Shown here in pieces: positions 11,729 through 24,438 of a stretch of DNA of 64,000 nucleotides. The DNA comes from Sipunculus nudus (lineage: Eukaryota; Annelida; Sipuncula; Golfingiida; Sipunculidae), in the NCBI GenBank assembly GCA_026874595.1, contig CM049306.1:32005019-32069018 (forward strand). Reading direction: 5' to 3'. The position numbers and the translations under genes were made by a program. The stretch's first letter is position 1; every line of letters starts with the position of its first letter. The notes under the pieces were generated by a model. The model had not been told where the DNA came from and searched no databases. It saw only the letters and a program-made list of their open reading frames with translations.

Positions 11729-14302
11729 GCATACCTGGAGTAAAAAAATAGTCATTTATGAGCTCACTTTGTCCGCTAGTGTAAATTGAGCCATTCTAGT
11801 AGGCTGAGCGCATTAAGCCGTTAAACATAAGGGTACAAATGCAAACACTTAGCTTGTCAGCTTGAATGTGACTCGGGGGAAATCGAGGGCTGATTGAGGG
11901 AGTTTTTTAACAGCCCCTCACCGGGACTGACGCGGAGACATAGAAGTGATTGCTGTTCCAGTTGACAGCCTCGGTGCAAACGTCCCGCCATTAATCTACT
12001 ATCACGTGCCGTGGAGAGAGAAGCGCGGGTCTTACGGGATATACAGTAAAATAAGTTGAAAATCCATTACATATTATTAATTTTTATTAAATCTTTGAGA
12101 CGTTCACCCAAGAGGCCTCGACAATATTTTTAAATGTTATGAAATTAGATTATGCAAAATATTGTTTTTTTTAATGTCTACACAGGAGACAACACGGCGC
12201 CGGTTTTGCTTTGTATTTCTGCAATATTACCACCAGAGCACATGTACTGTAGTGGTCTCTAACATAGATGAAGGTATATCATGGTATTTAATTTTTGTCT
12301 AACCCCAGCTTTGTTTTACCTTTCATTTAATCTACATAAGAATATTTCATATTTGTTACGGTTAAAAGATGAGTCTGGAACCAATGTTGCGGATTTTTCC
12401 GTGGTCTTATCGTTTCGTTGTCTTATCAAGTTAACCGTGGTGTCTTTATTTTCGTGGATTTCATGATGTGTCACACAAAAAGCAAACCAGAATATTTCCG
12501 CAAAGTAACATCAATGGTTAAATTATTTTCTGTTGATATCAATCATAACATGTTTTACCATAAGACATGGTCTGCTGTATGTCTTTAACATAGGGAATAA
12601 ATATGCGTTTTTATAAATATATATATGCGGAATTAATTATGGAAGTATATTTACAACAGTTATGGAACGAAATATCCACGAAATAAAGTAAAATATAACA
12701 AATGATTAATTTGCCCATTATTTCCCTAACTTATTTATATATTTTTAATTATCATGTCTAGTATGTGGTTTCAGTTAAAATTTTTTTCTTTGAAAATCAA
12801 TGGATTTCCTGCAAATGTCATGGGGCCTAAATACAGATAAAATACCTAAAATAATCCTGGGTCCACTGTTATTAGAGAAATAATAAAGGGAACATTCCCA
12901 GTCAGGCATCTCAACCAACCACAGCCAACGCTAAGCTGAGTAAAAAGTGATATAAAGGAGTCCATGCAGTTCGGACTTTCTACTCGAGTCTTAATTGTCT
13001 CGAGTCTTTATTTTTCAGACATTTACTCGAACTCTGAGGTCAAGACATCAGGGATCAGGTTCAGTCCATCTCGAGTCCAGCAGGAAAGAAAAAGTATGAG
13101 GTCTAAGGTTAAGATTTGGAAAACGCGCTGCAAAGACTAAGATGTGTTCTGACTACTGACGGAGTATATGACACACAACTATATCGGTCTATATTGAGTC
13201 CCTTCTGGATTCCTCCTAAAATAGGAGGACTCGAACCTAAAGGACTGTGGAATCAGCTTCAGCATAGCTAACACAGTTAATGAAACTGTTCAAACGTCAT
13301 ATTATAGAAAATACATGGCTCTGGAACACAGGGAGAAAGGATATGTTCTTCGAAAAACAAAACACTTTTTTAGGAACGGTTTTTTGAAAAAGTGAAAGAC
13401 GGCAAACATGACGCATTCAGACAGCGAGTTTCTTTTTCATTTGGGCTTTTTCGAAAATACGCTGTTGTTCAATTAGTGAAAATCTACTGGAAAAATAACT
13501 CATTTTAAAGATTTAAAACAGTTCAACTATTTCAGCATTTTATGACTTCTCATTTTGTTCTTTATATTTTCGTGAAGCAATGATTATGTTCTGTTGAAGG
13601 TATCAGTTCAAGGGATCTCAGTGCTGGTGCCATCTCTCGGTGGGTCAGATACTTATTTTAGTCGTCTGTGCTCGGTCCTCAATTGCCTATACATTTGGTC
13701 AGTTTGGTGTTTTGGGAATAAGTTTTTAAATTATACTGCATTGTGAAAAAAACATAGTTCATTCAATTTCCATAGAGTTGAAAAACAAAAGCGTTGGTTC
13801 ATTGGATATATTTTTAAATCCACGACTTTTGAGAAATAAATTGAGTAGGCTCCATTGATGGGCAATGTGAATGAACATATTAATATTATACCTTATTTTT
13901 TGGAGATCCTGAAGGGTATTTTGCCTCAAGGACCTGAGAGTCTCAGATGAAAATATTTAGACTATATGACATTATATATTAAGACCAATGTTAACTTCTT
14001 GAGTAATTTAGGCCGCAGACACACATCCCCCCCCCCCCAAAAAAAAAAAAAGTTTAAAGCATTGTTGCTCCCATTTCTCATGAATCATATGTTTTGAATG
14101 ACCAATAAATACTCAAAACTGCACAAAATCGGACTTACGAATGTGCTAGGTAGAAATTCTATACCCACAATTCACTCGGAGTACAAAATACACCACCGGC
14201 GTAGTGAATGTAGTGAGCAGGCTAATGAAGTCCGTTCAAATACGTTGTTAACAATTGTTTCAAGGCCGTCTAATAAACATGGGTGTTTTTGTGATAAAGA
14301 CG

Positions 14303-14351
<49 letters not shown>

Positions 14352-16072
14352 TATATGTATGTGTGAGGGTGTGTGTGTGTGTGTGTTTTAAAAGCATGCA
14401 CATGAGAAATTTAAACGGGAGGCGTTTCCTTGAAATGTAACATATTTTGATTTTAAAGTTTGAGAGTTGAGACAAGTAATCCCGGAAATCCTCACAATTA
14501 ATAAATACAAGAGGTTTATTTTAGTAGAAACGACCTCCGGCGGAACGGGGGTTGCAGGGACTCGGCAAGTATTGATTATCTCTTCAAAGAAATCATTAGG
14601 TGTCTGAATAAAAGACAAACATTCCTTTTATAAATTATCACTCATTCATCAGTACTTTTTGTTGATATGTATCTTCTTCTCTTTCATTTCATGCAAGTTG
14701 TCAAATTAATTCATGTTTGCTCGATATAACTTGCTCAATATATTTGGACCCTGTTCCATAGAATTATGGCGTGGCCTCAGTGAACATTTCACGTGATCCA
14801 GATACGTGCGACCGTGCTGTCACCTGGTGGCAGATTAAACAGTTATGATCACATTTCATCTCCTTTCATCGCAATATGCTACATGTTCCAAGCTTTTAAC
14901 ACCAGACGGCGGGAAAGCATGTTCTAAAATGCATCGAGCGTATGGTGCAACTGGTGATTTGTCATATATAAACGAGTTGTCAAAACACAGAGCAGGACCT
15001 TTAAAAGGCTAAAAAAGTGGAGAATTTGAGGATTACAATAACATTCTCAAGCATCCAAAGTGAGTCCGTATTGATTACATTTTTAAGGGTCTATGAAAAA
15101 GCTGAATCATTTTTATGTCTTTGTCTCCTGCTTTAGATGTATATCCTTCAATGAGCAGTGGTCAGCATTGTTCGAAAGTATTTCCATTGGACCCTCAGTC
15201 CTCCAGAACCGTCCGTCAGTTGGCCATTTCGGGCGTGACAGACGTTAACCCCCGCGTTACTGAAAAGCCCTGACATAACACTGTGCCAAAGTATCTGTAG
15301 CAATTATAATTCATATAAACGGCCTATTTCTCTGCAACAGGTGGATAGAATGTCATAAAATACAGAATGCTAACTGGTCATAAAAACTGTAACTACTTCA
15401 GAAGACGGATTGTACCACATGCAATTTTCTTATTTTACGCAAGTCCTGACAGGTCAAATGATTGTGGAAATGAGGCTCCATAACCATATTTTATTGGATT
15501 TATACTTTATGAAAACACAGATTTCCGCACCTCTTGATGTAATACTCTATATAATAAAAGTTCATGCAAAAGGAAAGATTTCTCATGGAATGATGAATTA
15601 ATATTTAAATTTGTTTAAACATGAAAAGGTTTTAACACCTGGTAAAGGCTAAACGCAACCTACAGAATCTCATTTTGTGTTGAGACGTATACAGTAGTTT
15701 ATCCTTGTGCATCTAAGGCACAAATCGTGAATGTTTTCAAGCTTTAAATCAAGACCGCTGAGATTTCTAAGCAGACCATATATTCTTGCATGGTTAAATA
15801 GGGCGCAAAGACAGCGTTTTAAGTGTTTCAAAAGCTGAATAAGTCTTGTTACTTATTAAAAAATAAATCCCAACCATTAGACCCTAGAAAATTCAAACTT
15901 TAAATGCAGACCGGTTCTGGTAGAGCTTCTCTTGGAAACTCCAGATTTAGTCACTGTGCACAGCGTATATTTATGTACAATGATCTCTATAGTAGTTTCT
16001 CTCTAGCTGATCGTGATGACCCATGAGCCACTCGCTGTATCGTGTGTTGATTAACCAATTCATCAACCCCGC
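11729..16072. other. Intergenic, no supported gene
   Basis: AT-rich. Repeated CTCGAGTC motifs occur at about 12980-13080 and a C run followed by an A run near 14028-14051. The (TA)n/(TG)n tract is listed separately. No coding exon could be supported. Confidence 0.45.
14304..14386. repeat. (TA)n followed by (TG)n microsatellite
   Basis: Long alternating AT is followed by GT repeats. The ORFs running through it in both directions (YIYIYI and HTHTHT repeats) are artefacts of the repeat. Confidence 0.95.
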
Positions 16073-16270
16073 AGACCTGGAGAGGGGCCTTGACAGTCGA
16101 GAGGTAAAACATTCGAAGACCCTGGTTCGATCCCCGGCGTTGCCAAGAAAAGAGTTGTAGTTGCATGTCCAGGGGCGGTGGTTTTTCTCCGGGATCTCAG
16201 AGTTTCTCCAACCTCTTCATAGTACCGAACACCACCACTCGAGCCTTAGAAGTTATAAATAACCGGTTTT
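16073..16270 (+). mobile_element. tRNA-derived SINE remnant with a Meta-domain-like core
   Basis: A pol III B-box match, GGTTCGATCCC, lies at about 16123-16133 after a degenerate A-box region. A short linker leads to GGTTTTTCTCCGGGATCTC and GAGTTTCTCCAACCTC. This resembles the CTCCGG...TTCCTCC core that I recall from the animal MetaSINE superfamily. The tRNA part does not fold into a good cloverleaf, so a functional tRNA gene is unlikely. The 3' boundary is uncertain. Confidence 0.45.
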
Positions 16271-16718
16271 TTTTCTACGCCACTTGGTCAAAAAAGTTTC
16301 ATCGAGTGACCTTGGTTGCCATAGCTACGGTTGTTGATTTCACGGACATGGTGGCTCTCATGGTGATCACATGGGCTGCTTGATTTAGACAGAGTGGATT
16401 TCAGGACGCATGCCCATTGTTGCAAATAACGCGGAGAGCATGGGTTTCTTTTACACTTGTGAAGATGGCAAAGCATTTCATCCTCCTGAACGAGCTAGTC
16501 ACCCGAAAAACTATTTTGGAATAATCTTGTCCTTTTCCTGTAAAAATTAAAAACCATTTTAAATACATTAAATTTAATGTTTAAAGCACTTTTTACGTTT
16601 ACTCTTTTCACTCAATTTGTTAGGTTGTACCGCCAGTTCTTGATTTCTCCCGCCTCAGACGTCACAACACAAGTCCCACCCCGCATTGGACAAGGAGGGA
16701 GAATCAGACCTAGATAAA
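16271..16718. other. Spacer, no gene seen
   Basis: The open frames at about 16288-16476 have no recognisable features. Nothing else is supported. Confidence 0.35.
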
Positions 16719-17195
16719 GCCCGTATCTCACTGGGCTGTGACAGCTTTGTCTTAGAACATTCGCGGTGGTTCTCAATTTCCTCGCGTGATTCGCAAAAGT
16801 GTCGCTAACTTATCGCACAAATTTTGAACATGTTAAAAAAATCTCAAAACAAAATATCTCGTAAAATAGTCGCAGAGGCGTCGCTGGTGTCTCAAACCCG
16901 TCTCAAACATGTCTCGAACTATTCTACAGTCAGTTTAGCCTGTATCTCACTGGGCTGCGACAGCTTTGCGACAAATGGCGAATGCATTCGCGAGAGAGTC
17001 TCAAACGTGTCTTAGAACATTCGCGGCAGTTCAATTTCCTCGCGTGATTCGCAAAAGTGTCGCTAACTTATCGCACAAACTTTGAACATGTTAAACAAAT
17101 TCGCAAAACAAAATTTCTCGCAAAATAGTCGCAGAGGCGTCGCTAGTGTCTCAAACCCGTCCCAAACATGTCGCGCACTATTCTCAAGTCAGTTT
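16719..17195. repeat. Tandem duplication of a TCGC-rich unit (about 220-260 bp, two copies)
   Basis: Unit 1 (16719-16936) and unit 2 (16939-17195) both begin with TATCTCACTGGGCTG. Both continue through TCTTAGAACATTCGCGG, GATTCGCAAAAGTGTCGC and GTCGCAGAGGCGTCGCT to CAGTTT. Unit 2 carries an extra segment with GCGAATGCATTCGCGAGAG. The copies are clearly homologous but diverged. CpG and TCGC density is far above the neighbourhood. Confidence 0.8.
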
Positions 17196-19500
17196 CCGCG
17201 AGTCAGGAAGTGCGAGAACTGCGAGACAACTTTGAGAGGGGTTTGCGATCTATGCAACTATATTGCTAATATTTTGAGATAAAAATTAGAATCTGACATT
17301 CTGGTACGCTCTTTACCCAGCGCTTTAATTATAGGTCTATAGGTCTATGGTAAGGGCTGTTTGTTATGACCTCGTATCCTGAATTGCTACACCAGAGGGG
17401 AGCACTGTATTTTTGTCCAATCAGATGAGACCTCGTGCTGGAAGACACGGGCAAGCGAAGAATACACGAAGCCAATCATGTTCATTTCGTTTTCAGTGAC
17501 AGCTCATCGCCCCGGTAACCGTATGAACAGGCCACAGACTCAGAGAGAATTGCCGCAGACGTGGTTTACTTAGGGCCTTGGGCACATATGATGCCTGGTC
17601 GGTGAGCTGTAATTCAAACGAAACGTAACAACAAAGGCTGCGTGCACACCTCCCTGGCTGGTTTCAGTTCTGCAGACACCAGACACATGGCTACGCTAAC
17701 ACAGTTTTACTGTCAGAATCGAATCGGTCGATGATGCGAGAATGCAGAGGGAGCAATTAAAATTCGAACGTAAACTTGTCTTCAAACGGCGCTTGAAGCG
17801 CAGCTATGGGCGGAGCCAGGATGTCTGTCGCGTGTTTGTTTATTGGCATCTGGTTGGCTGCTTGTCACATCATACGCACCTTTTGTTCAGCGGACAACGA
17901 ACCGCCATCTGGTGTCTAAATATATCATAAACGGTCAAAGCTGGCAGCGTGAAAATCAGTTGCTTCTTTAGAAGCGTAAGATTTCCGCTGCCTCGGGAGC
18001 GTAACATTCTGGGCGCGAATTGTCGTGCGAATATTTCACAAATGACGTGCGAATGTCGTGTGACATCGCACGACATTCGCATGACAGATATATGAACTCC
18101 AGCGGATTTTTGGGCAATACCCTCGTCCGATGTTCGCAAACGTGTCGCAAGTTAGATTCAGTGTGATTGCAAGTGAAAATTGTCGCTAAATCGCCTATTG
18201 TCTCACAATTGTTGCGTCTCCAACTAGTCGCAAGGCTGTCGCATCACAGTCTTAAAATACAGCCTTAAAACAAAACTCGAGCGTCCCACTTGTCGTTTCT
18301 ATTTGTACTCGTGTGACAATCCGTGTCCAAATCAAACGCGGCCATGGTGTTTGACCGGTTGTCAGTAGATTTTGATTGAAATAGGACATTGAGATTATTT
18401 ATTGATTATAACAAAATAAAAACAATAAGCAGTGTCTTACATCGCAATAACGGCTCCGCCCATAGTATTATTGACGGTGAAGTTATGGGTAGGATTTTCG
18501 GTGGAATAGTTTTCAATGGGTTTTGTAACGGGCAAAACAATTACCCTCTACTTGGACCAAATGATAACAAATCTGATTATGTCACCATGTTTTTTTTATA
18601 AGAATCCAGGACTGTTATCAAAAGTCCCAATGAAAAAAACCTTGGCCGAAAACGTAAGGGCACAAAAACAAGATGTTCAATATACGAATTGCCGCTCCCG
18701 TTTTCCGTGAAGCATTTTGTTTAGGAACAAACCTAATGTGTGGTATTGTCTTAGTTCCATCAATTAATTCTCAGTCGTTTGAAAACTGACTAAAACTTTC
18801 ATAAGAAAGTCTCAAGAACTGAAACATTGTTTTTTCCATGTCAAGCCCGTAAAAGTTCAAGTATCTGTCCTTACCGGTATATTGAAGTATTTTTCTGTTT
18901 TTAGAGTAGAACAGTTTAGGCCACTTTGTAGGCGACTGCTGGCGTTCGTCATAGTCGTATCAGGTCGCCGAAAAACAGACGACAGGACCTCCGCTGAGAC
19001 AATAGTCTGCGACAAGCTACAACAGGTTGACGACTGTGTAACGACGAGCTACGACAAACTGCCGAAAACCGGCGACACAATCGCCGCGACAAAGGACAAT
19101 CACTAACGACAACCTACGACCACATCTACGACAACCTACGACCACGCTGGCGACAACCTACGACACCAGAATTCATGCTACGTGCACCCGCGACAAGCTT
19201 CGACGAGTCTCTATCTTGTGCTAACTGAGGAGCCGGAGACAAGGATGGGCCCTGTATCAAGTATAGCAACAGTCTACGGCAGCGCATAAGACAACCCACG
19301 TCACATAGCGACAGCCTTGTACAGCACCTATGCCAGTAGAAGACAGGCTACGCTCACTGGCGTAAAAAGCGAAAAGCTGTCGCCTGAGACTTTTAAACAT
19401 TTTCAAAAATCCAGCGGTGACAGGTAGGAGGCCACAATTCTTTAGGCGACTCCTTGTGAGGGGACTGAGAAAGCGCTCATGCTGCATCGTGATCCATATT
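17196..19500. mobile_element. GTCGC/GCGAC-rich composite repeat, possibly a fold-back element
   Basis: The left part is rich in GTCGC and TCGCAA on the + strand, while 18940-19250 is rich in the complementary GCGAC and CGACAACC. CTATGGGCGGAGCC at 17804-17817 recurs inverted at 18452-18465. A perfect 13-bp hairpin arm, TGCGAATGTCGTG, with an 8-nt loop lies at 18048-18081. CGACAACCTACGAC repeats three times with a 23-24 bp period at about 19104-19168. A TGAGCTGT-containing motif is inverted between about 17482-17510 and 17596-17630. No transposase frame was seen. A non-autonomous DNA transposon cluster is the best guess. Confidence 0.4.
18048..18081. repeat. Perfect 13-bp stem hairpin
   Basis: The arms TGCGAATGTCGTG and CACGACATTCGCA flank an 8-nt loop. 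Confidence 0.85.
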
Positions 19501-22500
19501 TGAAAGTTAAAGGTCGTATGCCTCTTTAAACGCACTAAACGGTATAAAATCAATTTTTATTATCCAAATTATAAAAACGTTTTAACATCCGTTTTTTTCG
19601 GCCCCTTTAGCGTTGCATGAACGAAGACATAACTTTGGTTCCCTTTTCATCTGTTGTATTATCATGTTGTTTTTGTCTGTCATTTACTATTACCACAGGG
19701 CCACGGCTAAAGCAGAAATACCTTTCCAGTACGGGCTACCTCAATGGTAGTCCACCCAGGAATATTTTATAATAAATAGATTATTATACTATAAATAAAC
19801 GAATGAATAAATAAATACCTCATAATTTCATTAGCAGATCTAGAAGAATTATATAATTTTAGCAATAAAAGCTCACGCCGCATGTGCGCTCCCTGGTGGC
19901 AAAAGAATTAATTACATCATGCAATGCAAGGAAATTGTGTAATTGCTGTGCAGGCCCCGTAGCCTGAGCAAAGTCTGAAGGGGGGGGGGGGGGGGCAGTT
20001 AATGCTTTGTCATTTCAGAGCAAAGCCTAACGAGGGGGCGTAGCCCTGGAGGGGGAGAGTGTGGCTCACGGTACATGTCATAAATTGAAATTTCTGTGGG
20101 TATTTTTCTCACAATATGAGCTCTAATCACAGAACATAATTGCTTGTTTTTATTTACATGGTTTAAGGGTAACTGAGGGATATTCACCACAGTCAAATTG
20201 ACGCAAATACTGTCAACAATTTTTTTTGCCTATGAATGCTCAGATCTCGGGGGGGGGGGGGGGGGGGGTCCATTTGAGCCAAATGATAGGCCTAAATTCG
20301 ATCATGCGAATATTTTACACACCTTTAATTATTACATCCTATATGTGAAGTACAGTGATTCCGTGCTAATAGAACAAAAACTTGTGCTCCCCGGGCATAC
20401 CTTTTTTTTAAGAAAAAGATTACATTCTTTTAATATGCAGGGTTATTTTATTTCTAATATATTACATATAAAGACCTTTATATTACAAACAACTTTAATT
20501 GTTACTTTCTTAAAAAGTTATCATAAATATAAAGATTCGGACCACTGTGCTAAGATTTGATTGGATATGTTAAAAAGTCATAGAGGTCAAGCAAACCTGA
20601 ATAGGTATCGACGAAACGAAACGTACCCTAAATATGAGTCATATAGTATGAGCTGTTATTCAGTGATTATTAATGCAACAATATGTTAGGATTTTATGAT
20701 TTTTTTTCCGTAGATAAACATCCATGAGAGTTGGTCAGTTATCGAATTTAAGAGCTATAGCATACTAGACAGTGCTTTTCGCATTATTTCCGCTTATATT
20801 ATCTCAAGCAATTGTCATGAATATTTTAATTAAGACTGGCACCCATAAAAGTATGTGCGCTATCCAATTTCAGACCTATCCGAAATCAAATAAGTCAGCG
20901 ATCATTGAAAATACTGAATATTAACACCCATGCTCGTGTTGTTCATGTGGCTTACCTGGGGCCTTATTAAGAGCATATTTAATAGGTTACACCAAGTAAT
21001 CAGGGATACACAAAAGGAATTATGGATGTCCCATAAAAGGGCTATATGCCTCGCGAATAATTTGCATTGGAAATGTACTTCAGCGTCACATTTGAATGCT
21101 ACCTAATTTCTATGACAGAAATTAACCGTGTGGTGAGAATTTAATCACACAGTGCCTTTGTGATGATGAAAATAATTAAATCGCGTTGGCAGCTGGTGTT
21201 ATACCGCACGTAATTGTTCAACATCACGAAGCCAAAGGCTGCATTTCATATACAGGTAGACCACAACCAATCAGGAGGCGCCAGGTACCATCAGTAGCTG
21301 AGGAACTAATCAGCTTCACTTTGTGAATGTAAACTGTCAGCTCCAATATTTAGTGCCCCTTTTCTGGTACATATCAATGTGTAATAAGAAATAATAAACA
21401 TATAATTAACGTTTATACAATATAACTTCTCCCACATGCCCTGATAGTTCTCTCATGTCCCATATACCCAAGCACACCACTTATTCAACTCTTTAATTCT
21501 GCCCCCATAACGAACAGATTAAATTTCCTGACAAAGGATAATTTCAAGATTAGCTTTAGTTTATGGACTTAATCACAAATGCGGTCCACAAAATATTTTG
21601 CAAATTAAGTATTGCTTGCTCCTGTTACTCAGTGTCACTCAATTACACGCATGAGATTTAAAAACAGGTTCTGTTTTACTGGACAAAAAGACTTTACTCT
21701 GTTCCACCAACCTGTGTCCACTGTTTTTCAGAGAAAACTTCTTACCTAAAAGTTTATATTTTTTTCAGTAATTTATTAGAAAGTTGCACACGAAAATGAT
21801 GACCTAATACTGCAATCGGGAATTAAACAAAAATAAAACTCTAGTCTATGTTTTATAATTTTTTTGCTATTTCTAATGATCTGACGGAGCAGATGTCTCC
21901 CTGTATTTGTAGCCACTTTTGTTTTAGTAGCCACCTACATTGTTTAATGACATCATTCATCAGCAGCTGTCATCTGAGGCTGTTTTTGAACAGCAGTGAC
22001 CCTAACGGTCTTAAGTGTGGCAGACATGTTGTAAAATGAAGACTGATTTCTCATATTTTAAAATTTTTCCGTTCCTTATATATTGTTTTGGTGTTTATTT
22101 TCCTCATTGAAAATGACACCCATTTATCTCTAAAAGTAACCATATATTACTTTATTCCCTCGTAAAGAAACAAATAATAAAAATTTTCATGGCAAGAAAA
22201 ATCAGGTGGACAGGAGGGGATGAAATAGACTATAGTGTCTAATAAATAAGGCGATACCCTTTACGACTGTATTTAAAAAAGACTTTTAATTCTTCAACTG
22301 GTGGGAGAGTTAGCCAATTGTGTTCATCTTTGGGAATTGTATGACACGGCCTAATTTTCTTGGTTATAATATTACAATTTTCACCTAGTTCTTATTGAGG
22401 TCAGGGTATTTGGTTGTTTTTTGTTTAACATTTAGAAGTGTGAACTTAATAATAAAGTGCAAATTAAAAGAAAATGATGTTTCTCTTCTTAATTTGAAAG

Positions 22501-24238
22501 TAACTATCTTGAAGCTAGCTTCTGATAAATTTACTCACATTACTACAATAAACAGTCTGATCTTATTTATTAGCCTATATCGGGATTTAGACGAGTTTGC
22601 GACGGGCGGGAGTTATGGATCATCGTCGACGTTATGTACAAATGTCAGCTGGATCTAAATGTTCAAGCATTATTACATTCGCCAGTGTGTGTGTTCGATG
22701 CATATTTTTGAAAGGTTTGGATGAATTTTGTGGCATTGCATGGACATGGGCGAAAAAGGATAAATTTCGATTTTTCAGCGGGTCGGTGCACTGTTAAAGA
22801 TACGGTATAACCAGAGATATTGGTTTAACTTTAATTTTTAGAACTTAAGCTGTTTCTGTTTGATATTATGTTCATCAAAATGAGAGATGACAGCTAGTAC
22901 CCTTACTGTTCATATTTAAATATTAGCCACAAAAAATGTACTGACTCTGACAGATGAAACAATGAACTACAGCGGTAATATAGTTCAGAGGGTACTTCAG
23001 AAAATTACATTTAAGTTAAATCGTGTTCAACAACTACATGTTTCATGTTGAGATTCATGCGCTGTGTGTTAGTTATTGACTGGAATTTCCTTGGTTTGTC
23101 GATTTGTAATCTTGATTATATGATTACACACCAATCATTTTGTCATGCGATGTTATTAAAAATTATTAAAGAGCATTAATTTAACTGTACATTGACAAAT
23201 GCAAATGACAAATGCTGAGAATTATCAATTGCTATTTATATAATTATATTTATGGATACAGGTATATAATCGTATTCTTAATTAAACATTTCTCCAATAC
23301 ACTGCATGCTTCTATAAAGAAGAAACATGTCATATTTAAAAAAAGTTATACTTCTTTTAAAGAATATACAGGACGTAATCTTGTAAAGGATTAGAGAAAC
23401 TGCCGACAGTTCTACACTCGAAGTAGTTTCAATTCAAGAAATTTCACGAGCAGAATTGTAAACGAAGGATTCAACAACAAGTGTGCACAGTGAACTTCGT
23501 TGTATTCCGTCTATCGAGAACTGTTGAAAGATATGCGTGCAAAATCCAAATGCTCCTTTACAAAGCCATAATGTCCAAATGAAAGTGGGAGTACATGACC
23601 AGTAACGAATTCCAGATTTCATTAGTTGAAACAGATGGTTGGCTTGGTGATTAAATCCTTGATAATAGCATTTGCTTTCTTAGACAATCACCTATGGTAA
23701 ATTGAATCCAAAGGTGGCACTGAAGTCCCGATTATCCTCCCAGCTGTTTAAACAACCCTATTAGGTAAATTCCGTTCCTGGGCATCGATGCTTTCAACAC
23801 AAAAAGTGGCCGAGAGCGTTAAGACACTTTTTATAACCGTTCTTTAAAAATTTCAGCAGCACCGGTGAGCCAGGAATAAACCCATTAAGAATTTCCAAAA
23901 ATACAGCCACATTGCCCAAGTAGACATCGTAGGAAACCATGGCGGTTAAGGTAATTATTTTTTACAATAGGTATTATTTTTTTATCTTTTAAATTTTTTA
24001 GTTACTGGGTTGGTTTGTTGGTTTTTCTTCAAAAAGTTTCTAAACGATTTGCATGAAATGTTGTGGAGGGTAAGTAGATTGCCCAAGGTAATCTGGATCA
24101 CCATATTATATATATTTGTTGAAATAATCAGCTCTGTGGGACAGGGATAATGATATTTTCCGGCCAAGGGAGTATTCACTGATATAAAGGACCGGTGAAC
24201 CACGGGACACATTTCTCTTTATACATTCCTCAGCTTAC
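19501..24238. other. Intergenic, no supported gene
   Basis: G runs occur at about 19981-19995 and 20250-20268, the first in a context (CAAAGCC..GAGGGGGCGTAGCCCTGGAGGGGG) resembling other G-tract repeats in the window. The 120-codon open frame at 20198-20560 runs through poly-G and has no protein-like features. The rest is AT-rich without recognisable content. Confidence 0.45.
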
Positions 24239-24438
24239 CTTGCACACACCAAACTCTGAGTAGGGTCCTGCCTAGCCTGAAGATCGTGAATATATTCCTG
24301 CGTGGAGTCCAAATGCCTGTGGGGGAGAGTTTCCCTTCTTTTACCCTTATGGATAAGGACATAATCGAAATAATCCTTCCAAGCAGGTCTTGCCTCGCTG
24401 GAAACAAGAACCGATGGAGACAACACATATCTGATTTT
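24239..24438 (-). CDS. Candidate internal exon of unknown protein
   Basis: On the - strand an acceptor (ACTTACTTTCAAG) precedes 200 nt of uninterrupted frame, which ends at a strong donor, GCAAG|GTAAGC. The encoded segment begins KIRYVLSPSVLVSSEARP and includes KDYFDYVLIHKGKRRETLPH and EYIHDLQARQDPTQSLVCAR. It is charged, with no low complexity, and protein-like. No start codon lies in frame within it, and no partner exons were identified on either side. It could be a real exon of an unrecognised gene, a transposon-derived coding fragment or chance. The opposite-strand frame looks less protein-like. Confidence 0.3.

Noticed and set aside
14255-14475. YIYIYI / THTHT open frames on both strands
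   Set aside because: They are translations of the (TA)n/(TG)n microsatellite. The same applies at 27789, 40844, 46993 and 61812.
16123-16133. Possible tRNA gene (B-box GGTTCGATCCC)
   Set aside because: No cloverleaf could be drawn, and the downstream sequence continues as a SINE-like core.
20198-20560. 120-codon open frame
   Set aside because: It runs through a G19 tract giving poly-Gly, the rest is AT-driven, and no domain or signal peptide is present.
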